A stretch of 64,000 nucleotides of DNA from Diplonema japonicum (lineage: Eukaryota > Euglenozoa > Diplonemea > Diplonemida > Diplonemidae): positions 372,001-436,000 of the forward strand of contig OZ025706.1 in assembly GCA_964019335.1 (NCBI GenBank). The letters are read 5' to 3'. Both the position numbers and the translations under genes were made by a program. Each line of letters starts with the position of its first letter. The first letter of the stretch is position 1. Of this stretch, positions 43,158 to 52,832 are shown in pieces. Below the pieces are notes generated by a model. That model was not told the DNA's origin. It worked only from the letters and a program-made list of their open reading frames with translations, and did no database searches.

Positions 43158-43497
43158 TGTGGAGCCTGAAGCACATGGTGAGGGTGGGTGGGTGTATGGG
43201 AAAGATTAAAGAATAATAAACTCGATCTTTTAACATCAAGGTGGCACGTTCAGTACCATCACCACAGTTGAAAAGGAAAACTTTGTAAAGGGAAGTTGGA
43301 CGAGGAACAGAAAAAAAAGAAAACAGCACATTGGGGGAAGCAGGGTGTCACCCCCGACACCTAGCATGGTGTATCACATAAGATACCAGTGGAGAATGCC
43401 GGGGGGCGGAGAACAGCCACTTTTCTGCAACCCAATTGTCACAAAGAAGAAAGAAAGAAAGAAAGAACTGAAAAGGGAAAGAATGTCAAACCCGCGA
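43158..43497. other. Intergenic, non-repetitive
   Basis: Unusually free of homopolymers for this window. No open frame longer than about 65 codons and no RNA recognised. It is the 3' flank of the first secreted-protein paralogue and the leader of the Dpy-30 gene. Confidence 0.5.
43166..43168 (-). promoter_or_regulatory. Putative spliced-leader acceptor of Dpy-30 gene
   Basis: CAG on the minus strand in TGCTTCAG, 9 bases before the ATG at 43157. The upstream sequence is C/T-rich (CCACCCTCACCATG). Confidence 0.35.
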
Positions 43498-44049
43498 TCA
43501 ATTCTTAGGAGCGGGGCAGGAGTTGTCCTCGTGTTTGGTTGAGGAGGCCTGGAGGGGGACGGCCTTCATGGCGAGCATGATGTTCTTGTAGTTCATGCCG
43601 TTGTCGCCGAGCGCACCGTTGATGTCTGAGAGGGAGAAGACGCGGAGTGTGGTGACGTTGGCAGCCATTGGGTCAGAGAAGATCATGAAGTTCACAGTGT
43701 CCCTGTAGGGGCCCGAGGTCACGTACTTCCCGGGCATAGGGCTTGTGTGGTAGGCCTGGCCGAGGTAGTGAAACTGCTCATAGTTGTAATCAGCAGAAAA
43801 TCCGAAGGTGCCGTCAGAGGTCGTCTGCCAGGCGTACCTCCCGTCGGGCCCACCGTTCGCCAACGTTGCGAAAATTGCAGCCTTCACCTGTGTCGGGGTG
43901 TTGTTCTTGTAGGTGAACAGCATCTTGCAGCACGCAGTCCCACAGCTCCCCAGATCGCGGTTCTGACAGTCCGGGTCTGTGGGGGGACCGCCGTTGCATG
44001 CCATCGCCACACCGCTTGCAAGCAGAACCAGACCAAGAGTTTTCATCAT
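43498..44049 (-). CDS. Secreted cysteine-containing protein, paralogue 1 of 3
   Basis: 183 residues with a signal peptide (MMKTLGLVLLASGVAMA, cleavage likely before Cys18) and six Cys in the mature part: five within the first 23 mature residues (CNGGPP...DC...GSCGTACC) and one near the C-terminus (NSCPAPKN). The mature core (GGPDGRYAW ... YVTSGPYRDTVNFM ... DINGALGDNGMNYKNIML) looks like a compact extracellular beta-rich domain. N-glycosylation sequons occur. It is the most divergent of the three tandem copies in the middle (SDPMAANVTTLRVF). The ATG follows directly on a run of about 12 A. I do not recognise the family. Confidence 0.8.
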   Translation of the reverse strand: MMKTLGLVLLASGVAMACNGGPPTDPDCQNRDLGSCGTACCKMLFTYKNNTPTQVKAAIFATLANGGPDGRYAWQTTSDGTFGFSADYNYEQFHYLGQAYHTSPMPGKYVTSGPYRDTVNFMIFSDPMAANVTTLRVFSLSDINGALGDNGMNYKNIMLAMKAVPLQASSTKHEDNSCPAPKN

Positions 44050-44603
44050 TTTTTTTTTTTGTAATACAAATGTGTATTCTGAATAATGTGCCCCCCCCTC
44101 CCCACGATTCCCCAAATATATTTCAATGTTTTTTCTTGACCGGAGGGTATATTGAATATATTGAAAATATATTTGGGGAACGGTGGTTTTTTTTTTTCTT
44201 TTTTTTTTCGCGACAGGATAATAAATAAATAAATAAAAACGAATAAAGACAAAAAGAAACAACAAGAAGAAAAGAACAAACGGGCTACGTTTGGCGAGCT
44301 GGGACATGAGATCCCCTCATGAAGGCAGCAAAAAAAGCTGCCGATGTGACAGGGGAGGGCTTTTTTTTTTTTGTTTTTTTTGTACCCCTCTTTTTTCGAG
44401 AACGAACGGTAACCGAACGTGAATGCCGAAGGCGTGCCAGCAGCCGCAGTAAAACGTGCGCAGTAAAAATTTTAAAAAGAAGAAAAAAAAGAAAAAAAAA
44501 AAGAAAAGAAAGGAAAAGACAAGAGATAAGAAACCAAGTCACACAAAGGGTAAGTACAAGTTACTAAGCTACTTGTACCCCTTCATCCATGACGACGGTG
44601 ACC
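44050..44603. other. Intergenic between paralogues 1 and 2
   Basis: Contains A/T runs, near-palindromic words flanking 44108-44182 (ATATATTTCAATG / CATTGAATATATT-like), a GGCAGC-A7-GCTGCC hairpin at 44323-44341, and a short SSU-rRNA-530-loop-like word at 44433-44451. No gene seen. Confidence 0.5.
44433..44451 (+). other. Word resembling the conserved 530 loop of SSU rRNA
   Basis: GTGCCAGCAGCCGCAGTAA differs at one position from the near-universal GTGCCAGCMGCCGCGGTAA of small-subunit rRNA. Flanks are not recognisable as rRNA, so it may be a short organellar or rRNA fragment insertion, or chance. Confidence 0.3.
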
Positions 44604-45151
44604 TCAGTTCTGGTCAGGGCAGGACTCGTCAGCATGTGTGACACCGGTAGCGGTGATGGAGACGGCCTTCATGGCGAGCATGATGTTCTTGTAGTTCATG
44701 CCGTTGTCGCCGAGCGCACCGTTGATGTCTGAGAGGGAGAAGACGCGCACTGTGGTGGCGTTGTTGTTCTTCCCGTCCTCGAAGATCATGAAGTTCACAG
44801 TGTCCCTGTAGGGGCCCGAGGTCACGTACTTCCCGGGCATGGGGCTTGTGTGGTAGGCCTGGCCGACGTAGTGGAACGGGTAACGGTTGTAGTTAGCAGA
44901 GAAGGCAAAGGTACCGTCAGCGGTCGTCTGCCAAGCGTACCTCCCGTCGGGCCCACCGTTCGCCATCGCGGTCACAATGGCATCCTTCACCTGCGTGGGG
45001 CTGCTGTTCTTGTAGCTGAACAGCATTCTGCAGCACGCAGTCCCACAGCTGCCGTGGTCGGGGTTCTGACAGTCCGGGTCTGTGGGGGGACCACCGTTGC
45101 ACGCCATCGCCACACCGCTTGCAAGCAGAACCAGACAGAAAGCCTTCATCA

Positions 45152-45152
<1 letters not shown>
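44604..45152 (-). CDS. Secreted cysteine-containing protein, paralogue 2 of 3
   Basis: 182 residues, same plan as the neighbours: signal peptide (MMKAFCLVLLASGVAMA), N-terminal Cys cluster, conserved core, single C-terminal Cys (ESCPDQN). It is almost identical to paralogue 3 through the long middle block (PMPGKYVTSGPYRDTVNFMI through LAMKAVSITAT) but has its own C-terminus (HADESCPDQN). The ATG directly follows a run of about 24 A. Tandem duplication is clear; function is unknown. An abundant surface or extracellular protein is a reasonable guess given copy number and signal peptide, but this is not shown. Confidence 0.8.
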
Positions 45153-45184
<32 letters not shown>

Positions 45185-45415
45185 CTGTGTTAGTTTATTG
45201 AGAGAAAAATACAAACAAAAGAAAAAATATAAAAAAAAAAAAAATAAAGCAAGAAGAACACGTTGGGGTTTGCCAGCGACGAGGACACCTCCGCATGGAC
45301 CGCGATGGCGGTTGCCCGATGCTGCGGCCCTGGAGGTGGCTCTACATGGCTTCCGAAAACAAACAGAAAAAAATAAAAGAAATAAAAATAAAAAGAGGGC
45401 AGCTTAACGAGATCG

Positions 45416-45967
45416 CTAGTTCTTAGGAGCGGGGCAGGAGTTGTCCTCGTGCTCGGTGTCGGTGGCAGTGATGGAGACGGCCTTCATGGCGAGCATGATG
45501 TTCTTGTAGTTCATGCCGTTGTCGCCGAGCGCACCGTTGATGTCTGAGAGGGAGAAGACGCGCACTGTGGTGGCGTTGTTGTTCTTCCCGTCCTCGAAGA
45601 TCATGAAGTTCACAGTGTCCCTGTAGGGGCCCGAGGTCACGTACTTCCCGGGCATGGGGCTTGTGTGGTAGGCCTGGCCGACGTAGTGGAACGGGTAGTA
45701 CTGGTAGTCCTGCGAAAACCCGAAAGTACCTCCGGCCGCCGTCTGCCAGGCGTACCTCCCGTCGGGCCCACCGTTCGCCAGTGCAGTCACAATTGCGTCC
45801 TTCACCTGCGCCGGGGTGTTGTTCTTGTAGGTGAATAACATTCTGCAGCACGCAGTCCCACAGCTCCCAAGATCGTGGTTCTGACAGTCCGGGTCTGTGG
45901 GGGGACCGCCGTTGCACGCCATCGCCACACCGCTTGCAAGCAGAACGAGACAGAAAACCTTCATCAT
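45416..45967 (-). CDS. Secreted cysteine-containing protein, paralogue 3 of 3
   Basis: 183 residues with signal peptide (MMKVFCLVLLASGVAMA) and the same six-Cys pattern. Its middle matches paralogue 2 nearly exactly, while its last residues (HEDNSCPAPKN) match paralogue 1, so the copy is a mosaic, pointing to gene conversion or unequal crossing-over. The ATG follows about 15 A. A GC-rich 120-base island without homopolymers lies downstream between this gene and paralogue 2 (45255-45360); it has no protein-like frame on the minus strand. Confidence 0.8.
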   Translation of the reverse strand: MMKVFCLVLLASGVAMACNGGPPTDPDCQNHDLGSCGTACCRMLFTYKNNTPAQVKDAIVTALANGGPDGRYAWQTAAGGTFGFSQDYQYYPFHYVGQAYHTSPMPGKYVTSGPYRDTVNFMIFEDGKNNNATTVRVFSLSDINGALGDNGMNYKNIMLAMKAVSITATDTEHEDNSCPAPKN

Positions 45968-46213
45968 TTTTTTTTTTTTTTTGAATACCCTTTCGTGTTT
46001 ATTACATTATTGTTACTTAAGCCGGGAGATGAAGACGAAGACGAAGAAAAGAGGGAAAAAAGAAAAAAAAAAGCGGGGACACATAAAAAAAAAGGGGGTA
46101 GGGGTAGGGGTAGGTGAGATAGCAGTGCAAATGGATATAAATAAGGGAAAGACACCATTCACGGTGCGCAAAAAAGAATTTTTTTTCCCCCACCGTTTCC
46201 TTAGACCTACAAA

Positions 46214-46247
<34 letters not shown>

Positions 46248-48010
46248 CAACCACTTTTTTTTTGTTTTTGTTTCCATTCCGTTTACTGCAACGACCAAGA
46301 ATTTCTCATCCACAGTAAGTGTGCGGGCTACAGCACGGCTCAAAAAACCTTTAGTTCGCAGCAGGTGGCATCCAACCATGCATGTTTCTAACCGCGGCCC
46401 GCACAGTGGAAATGCCCAATTTCCGTGGGGGAAAAAAAAGTGCGGCTTACCGCGAACAGTGGCTTCCCAAAAATATTTATGGGAAAAAAAAAAAAAAAAA
46501 AAAGGTGGTGAAGGGGACAGAACCAATAACTCATTTACTCGAGAGTAGTCCTTACAAGGTGATGTAGCCTCGGCAGGTTACGTGTACTTTTTTCTTTTCC
46601 GCAAAATCTTGATAAAGGAAGATAAAGAAAAAAGTGAAAAACGTGCAGTGCGTGATCCACAAAAGCCTGATGCTTATTGAGAATGGCGGGGGGAGGGGGG
46701 GCAATAGTTATATTTGGCTTGGCCTCTTGAGACAAACAAGAAAAAGAAGTAGTTATTATTATTATTTTTTTTTTCTTTTCCTCCTGCGCAGTGTATACAA
46801 AACTTTTTTTTTTCTTTTTTTTTTTTCACAACGCATCCAATTTTTTTTCTTCCTTTTTTTTTGATAACTACAATAACAAATATTTCTGTTTCATCATAAA
46901 AGATAGAGACGGCCAACGAAGGGGGGGGGGGGGGGGGGGATAGTAACTAATAATTTTATTCATTTTTTTCTACCCCCCTTTTTATTATCCTAACTTTTTT
47001 CTTCCTCGTTTCTAGCAACCATTAGGGAATAATTGGGTATGCATATTGTGTGTGCGGCCTAGCGGGAGAGAATAAATGCCGTGTACTTTTTATTTCTTTT
47101 TTTTTTCATAGTGTTATTTTGTTCAAATACAAAAAAAAAAAAAAAAAAGGAATAGAGGTTAAAGTACACATCTCAGTTATGCCAAGTAGGGGGTGATAGT
47201 TGTTTGTAGTCAAACGACAAATATTGGAGTGTCTGACCTGCGTGGCGTCATTTTTTTTTTTTTTTTTGTTACAATTATTTATCTTTCAAAAAAATGATTT
47301 TATAACTATATGCAACTTGTGCCGAGCAAAAAACTTTCGCAGCTTTTTAAAACGAACAACAAAGACATAGTCATAAAGAATTATTTTCTCTCTCTCCGCT
47401 GAGCACTTGTCTCCCTGGCACAGATTTTCCTGAAATGACCTGTGTACAAACTAAAAGCGGGCCCTTTCCAGGTTTCTCCCCATTACCCTCAATTTTACTT
47501 CTCATCTCATGAATTATATTACAAGGTGGGGGGGGGGGGGGGGGGGGGGGGTCAGCACAGATCTACAGCCAATCCCCCCTTCCCCACAATTACACCGACA
47601 CCGTAAGCCCTCGTTGTTTGCACCAACCAAATGTGGAATTGAAAAAGGAAAAAGGTTCAGACTGCGTGTAACTATGCCATGAAGACCCGAATAATCAGAT
47701 TCTCGGAGAATAAAGCCACTCAATAAACACTATAATAACAGGCTTTTTTTTTTTGAAGAGAAAAAAAAACAAAGTAAAAGAACACAAGATATTCGTTCTA
47801 AGAATCTTTTTATTTTTTTATTTTCTTTCCTTCAGATAATCAGTGTTTGAAACAGTCAGGGGGGGGGGGGGGGGGTAGTGAAGGAAAGAGGGACTGGGTT
47901 GAGAAGAGAGAGAGAGAGAAGGAAAAAAAAAAAGAAAAAAAAAAGAAATAACTATATCCTCATCTCCCCTTCCCTTCCCCTTTTTCTTTTTTATTTATTT
48001 TTTTTTTTTA
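45968..48010. other. Intergenic, repeat-rich
   Basis: Homopolymers including a T run at 46218-46245 and long G tracts (46921-46939, 47525-47551, 47861-47876). A less repetitive stretch at 46260-46460 shows no convincing frame. One arm of an inverted dispersed repeat is at 47267-47385. No gene seen. Confidence 0.55.
47267..47385. repeat. Dispersed repeat, inverted relative to 35188-35322
   Basis: Reverse-complement match to 35188-35322 with small indels in A/T runs. No protein frame. It is flanked on the left by a T run in both copies, as expected for a simple retroposed or excised fragment. Confidence 0.65.
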
Positions 48011-48011
48011 T

Positions 48012-48871
48012 ATGAGCTCGTCCGGAAAAAAATGTCAACAAATGACCCTCCTATGCGGCGTAAAACCCCCGTTAAATTTCTAAGTAAAAAAGTAGCCCGA
48101 CACCACTTTGTGTGCAGAAATGCAGTCTAAGCTTGAACACCATATAGGTCAAAATGCTCGCCGTTTGTTTTATTTTTAAAACGCACGTGCAAAAACATGT
48201 TTTTTTTAGAATGGTTTTTGGCAAACAATTCAATTTGGAAGTTACAAATAACCCAGACTCCATTTTTTTATTTTCGTTTTTCCGTGAAAAGCGATAGGAG
48301 GAATGGATGCAGATTGAAAATCTGTGAAACCTTTGGGGTCATTTTGGGTGGGCTGGACTCTAAATCACTATTAAAAATGGGGTGGGGAGAACTTACCCTA
48401 AAGTGCCATTTTGGCCTATTTAAGGCTAAAATCCCTTTAAAACCCCTTGAAAAAAGCAAAATTTTCACTTTTAAAGTATTATGAGTGCAAAAGAAAAGGA
48501 AAAACCTCAGCAGATGGGTAGGGAATGAAAGTTTGACCCCAAAGATACCAATGTCGAAGCTCTGCATGAGCAGGCAAGTGTTAAGAATTGGTTTTTCTGA
48601 AAAAGGCCAAAATCCCTTAGGAACCCCTTGAAAAAGCCAAAAAATAGGGTGTAAAAAACCGGGTTTTCGGGGGCTATGCGGCGCCATATATTTTTCGCTA
48701 AGTACTTTTAACAGCAACCCGACCCTGGGTTGTACCCAGGGGTCATGTACACCATGTATGTCATCTTCCTATGGTTGCATGCTGCCCTTTTTTTTTTGCT
48801 CAAATAATCAAAACAAGAAATTTTCGGAGGTGCCCAAAAAAGTATTAACATTTTCGTCCGGACGAGCTCAT
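48012..48871. mobile_element. 860-bp non-autonomous element with terminal inverted repeats
   Basis: Perfect 15-bp inverted repeats ATGAGCTCGTCCGGA at 48012-48026 and 48857-48871, with imperfect extension inward (AAAATGT on both sides). Both flanks are T-rich, so the target-site duplication cannot be read. The first 683 bp recur identically at 32374-33056. Internal open frames lack protein character. Size and structure fit a MITE-like DNA element; no transposase is present. Confidence 0.7.
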
Positions 48872-49484
48872 TTTTTTTTTTTTGTGTTGAAGAATAAGAC
48901 AAAACAAAACAGATTTGTTGCATACTTGTTGATTGTGTTTGGTGAACTCTCTCTCTCCCCCCCCCCCCCCCCCCCCCCTCAACGCTTCCTCACGAATGGC
49001 TGCTATCTTCTTCGAAAGAAACCTTGATCATGAACTCAAAAAAATTCACTATAGGAACGAAGTGGTTAGCACGGCCCGCCTTTTTGAAAAAAAAGAAAAA
49101 AAGAAAACCCAATACAATGCTTGTGTCCTTATTTCTTAACTGCATTTTTTTTTTTTTTTTTTTTTTTTTTCCTTTCCTTTTTTTTTTACCTTGGTTCGGG
49201 GGAAAAAAAAAAGGAGAAAAACAAAAAAAAGAATTAGACACACCTGTGCTCGGCCCTTTAAAAAAAAAAAAGAAAAGAAAAGAAAACAAAATCCATATGA
49301 TGGGGAATGGGGGAGTGGGGATCTGGCATCTATTTCTTCTTTTTTTTTTTTCTTCTTTTCTTCTCCCCAATTCTTTTTTTTTTTTTGTTGTATCAAAGGA
49401 AGGATAAATTTAACAAACAAAAAGAAGAAGAAAAAAAGGGGAAAAAAAGAGAAAAAAAAAAGAAAAAAAAAAAACACCAAAAGA
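48872..49484. other. Intergenic simple sequence
   Basis: T, A and C tracts (C run at 48957-48978). Contains a 46-base word (49038-49083) shared with 54264-54310. It is the 3' flank of the cyclase gene. Confidence 0.5.
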
Positions 49485-51983
49485 CTAAAGATAGACCAGC
49501 TTCTCTTCCCGGCGAAGGTGATTAGCAGCTATCACCGCAGTTCGATCAGCACCAGCGTTCATCATGATGAGCTGGGAGTCTTTTTCTTTAAAAGCTTCCC
49601 AGTAAAGTCCGGTCCAGCACCAGGTATGATTTTGCGATCCGGTGGGACCGGCAACCGTTTCGTCGTACTTTATAAAATTGGTGATATCGATGTTGGTGAG
49701 CCGCGAGACGGAAACTTCATAAACTGTTTTGGCTTTCTTTGCTTTGTCATGAGGGGATTTTGTTTGCCATGTTGCGACTGGTCTGAGGACACCCTTTACC
49801 CCGTCTTGCATTAGCGATGATATGTGTTCTGGTGCGCATGATGTGAAGAGTACTGTCGTTTCGAATTCTGCCGCTGCTGATGCCAGAAGCATGGAGAGTT
49901 TCACGGTTTCCCCCATAACTGTGACGAACCGTTGTCCCTGGGTCCCGATGGTTGCCGCAGCCGCCCCGCCGCTGCTCATCCCCACGTGGACCCCGTCATC
50001 GTCGTTACAAAACATTTTATGTAATAAAGATGTGAACCTCAGGGAGCTTTCAAAATGCGTTGCCGTTGCCTTGCTTGTGTTCCACCCTGCTGAGATCATC
50101 GACCCAAGCAGAGCAATTACCGTCCCGCTGCACCTGTCCAGAGAGTGAAGTACTCTGCACACTTTATCGTTGATGTTGGTCAGATCCGCGCCTGCAGCCA
50201 CCTCATTACTGTCAACTAGGAAGTCCACTGCTGCGACAGTAACGCTCGGTAGGTACTCCAAGCCAAAGCGTTTCATGCTGCCCTCTGGTGTCGAGGCGAT
50301 GTTCAGGCTCCTTCTCGACTCTGTGTTTGTATTACTATCCGACTGGCTGTGTATGCTCCACGCTGTCGCCACAGGCCGAACCACGTCGTACCTTTCTGTC
50401 CCGCCACGCTGCGTGCGGGATCGGACCTCTTGTTCGATGTAGGGGCGCCTGCCTTTTAGTTTTTCAGGGATCAGAATGTGAATATTGATGTTCTTTGAAA
50501 CACCCTTCAGAGAGACTGATCCAAGCGGCAGGCGTAGATAGTTAGGAGTGTTGCCCTGTATGCTGTAGTGTTCCGACAGCGATGTTGATACTTCAGGTGT
50601 GATGGCCATGGCACCGCCTACAGACACGGCTTCGACCCTGGCTGCGATGTTGACTGTGTTCCCGTAGTAGTCGAATCTCCCTGTGATGGAGTCCAGCTCC
50701 ACGTCGACCTTGCCGTAGTGCACGCCCATGCGGAGGCGCAGCCCGCCCCACATCCCGTCGCGGGATTTCTCACATAAAGGCACCTCGATAAGCTCCCCCG
50801 GCCATGCTGTGTTCAGTAATTCAGTCTGCACGGACAGACCGAACTCAACAGCGTTGACAGGTGTATCGAAGGCCACCATGAAGGCATCGCCGATGGTCTT
50901 CACCTCGTACCCCTTGTTGACTTCAATAAGACGGCGGATGATCTTGTTGTGGATCTTCAAAGCACGCTTCATCCCATCAGGGCAGGCCTCCCATATCGAA
51001 GTCGACCCTTGGATGTCGGTGAAAACAAGTGCTGCTTCGCTGTCAGCGTTGGCACCTGGCGGGTTGAACATGCCCTTCAAAGGGACGAGGGGGTTTAAAA
51101 CAGAAATGGTGTGGCATTCTTCAAAAAGCGCGTCGGGGAGGAAGGGGCGGTACAGGGTGAGGTTTTTGAGGATGTCCTCGAAGGCATCGTGAAGCTTCGT
51201 GGGGAGGTTGCTGCCGGAGTCGTTGAGGTACTGCTCGGCTTCATCGAGATCGAAGGCGGCGAGAGCATGAGCTATCTTCTCTGCGGTCTGCACAGAAGCC
51301 TCCACCTCAAGCGTCTTCTGAAAAAGCTGCTCGGCAAACCCCTTAGTGAAGTAGTAATCCATCAAAAACACCATAATATACGCACAGTAGTTCTGGATGG
51401 CCAGTGAAACATCTTTGCAGGGTAGTTCTGAACATTCGTAAATGTTCCGTCTTGCTGACTGCGAGGCAAGCCAAGGTAGATCGAACAACCCAAACCTCAC
51501 GGCACCCTCCACAGCAGTAAGCGTTAAATATGCCACCACAACCGCCACCATTGCCTTGCTGAATGCTTGGCCCGCTCTGAGCACCAGCAATATATCTATT
51601 AGCATGACTTGTAACGGCCATGCTCGGTTCGCGTTTTCCGAGGCTGTAGTGAGGTCGTACAACGCCACAGCGACACCTAAGAATCCTATATAGGCCTGGA
51701 TTAAGGGAACAGTTATGGTTTTCATGACAAGTAGATGAATCCACACTAGGAGGCTGACGACTACAACGACAGCGGCCGTCACCTTGCCCAGGTCGCTGAT
51801 GATGACGAAGAAGACGAAAATGTTCACGAGAAAAACTGCCGGGGAGAAGCACATGAAGAGGTTTTTCCGCAGTTTTGTCATTTTGTTGTCATGTGCCTTC
51901 ACAGGGTAATCTAGGTAGGCATTGACAACACGCAGGAAGTCATCGAAACATGTCGACTCCTCGTGGTCTGCCAGATCATCCAT
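49485..51983 (-). CDS. Membrane-bound class III nucleotide cyclase with two cyclase-like domains
   Basis: Intronless, 832 residues. About six hydrophobic segments lie between residues 44 and 212, then a linker helix typical of dimerising cyclases. Domain 1 (about 315-520) has both metal-binding Asp: VFTDIQGST (Asp323) and KTIGDAFMVAF (Asp366), plus NTVNIAARVE. A second region (about 610-790: TVAAVDFLVDSN, VHVGMSSGGAAAATIG, FVTVMGETVKLSMLLA) repeats the fold but lacks the metal Asp set, so it is probably a regulatory or pseudo-catalytic half. Unlike kinetoplastid receptor cyclases it has no large extracellular domain. It makes cAMP or cGMP; the purine-specifying residues do not let me choose safely. 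The start is the first ATG after AAAAAAAG. Codons upstream are low-complexity. Confidence 0.82.
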   Translation of the reverse strand: MDDLADHEESTCFDDFLRVVNAYLDYPVKAHDNKMTKLRKNLFMCFSPAVFLVNIFVFFVIISDLGKVTAAVVVVVSLLVWIHLLVMKTITVPLIQAYIGFLGVAVALYDLTTASENANRAWPLQVMLIDILLVLRAGQAFSKAMVAVVVAYLTLTAVEGAVRFGLFDLPWLASQSARRNIYECSELPCKDVSLAIQNYCAYIMVFLMDYYFTKGFAEQLFQKTLEVEASVQTAEKIAHALAAFDLDEAEQYLNDSGSNLPTKLHDAFEDILKNLTLYRPFLPDALFEECHTISVLNPLVPLKGMFNPPGANADSEAALVFTDIQGSTSIWEACPDGMKRALKIHNKIIRRLIEVNKGYEVKTIGDAFMVAFDTPVNAVEFGLSVQTELLNTAWPGELIEVPLCEKSRDGMWGGLRLRMGVHYGKVDVELDSITGRFDYYGNTVNIAARVEAVSVGGAMAITPEVSTSLSEHYSIQGNTPNYLRLPLGSVSLKGVSKNINIHILIPEKLKGRRPYIEQEVRSRTQRGGTERYDVVRPVATAWSIHSQSDSNTNTESRRSLNIASTPEGSMKRFGLEYLPSVTVAAVDFLVDSNEVAAGADLTNINDKVCRVLHSLDRCSGTVIALLGSMISAGWNTSKATATHFESSLRFTSLLHKMFCNDDDGVHVGMSSGGAAAATIGTQGQRFVTVMGETVKLSMLLASAAAEFETTVLFTSCAPEHISSLMQDGVKGVLRPVATWQTKSPHDKAKKAKTVYEVSVSRLTNIDITNFIKYDETVAGPTGSQNHTWCWTGLYWEAFKEKDSQLIMMNAGADRTAVIAANHLRREEKLVYL

Positions 51984-52578
51984 CTTTTTTTCTTCCCTCA
52001 AAAGGAGAAATCCCCTTCCCCTCTGTGAAATTGTAGAATGGGACAGAATTGGGAAACTTTTTTTTTCTTTTTTTGTTTTCCCACTGAGTATAGGAGAGAA
52101 AGGGACGGGGGGGTGGGGGGGAGAACACGGTAGATATGATAAAGTTAAATACCATTTCTTTCTTTTTTTTTTTTCCTTCTTCGTTTCTTTTTTTTTTTTA
52201 CTTTTTTTTTTTTGGGCAGGTTTGACCCCGCACACCGAAATCTTTTTTGTTTTGTTTTGTTTCCTCCCTCTCCAGAAGAATAGGTTTTTTTTTTTCCTCC
52301 TCCTTTTTTTCTTCTTTTTTCTCTTCGTCGACGCACTCAGCCTTTTTTATTTATTTTTTTTTTTCATTTATTTTTTTTCTTCTTTCTCCCTCCCCTCCAT
52401 TTTCTGGCAAGCAAGCAGAGATATCGAATAGAATTGAGATACAAAAAAGAAGAGGAAAGGACAAGGGGACAGGGATAACAAAGATGGTTTTTTTTTTTTC
52501 TTTCTTTTTTTTTTCTAACGCTGCACACTTAACGCCAAATAGTGTTGCAACCAAAGCTCCACTTTTTCTTTTTTTTTT
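51984..52578. other. Intergenic simple sequence
   Basis: Mostly T runs and pyrimidine-rich tracts (plus strand), with a G-rich stretch at 52105-52121. No gene seen. Confidence 0.55.
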
Positions 52579-52788
52579 TCAGTCCTCAAGCTTAAGCCCA
52601 GCTTGATTCAGCCAATCCCTCAAATCAGGAGGGGCGTTTGTTTCTTTTCGGAGATCTGTGCAAGGGAGCTCAGAACCTCTCTGTTTTTTTTTTTTTTTTT
52701 CCCAACCAGTTCCATTAACATACTTCACGTTGAAACAGCTTTTTTACAAGTTCTACAACAGCATCTGGGGAACTCGCTTCATCGCTCT

Positions 52789-52832
<44 letters not shown>

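Noticed and set aside
44323-44341. GGCAGC-A7-GCTGCC hairpin as a terminator
   Set aside because: A short perfect hairpin, but followed by no T run in the gene direction and alone in the window; bacterial-type termination is not expected here.
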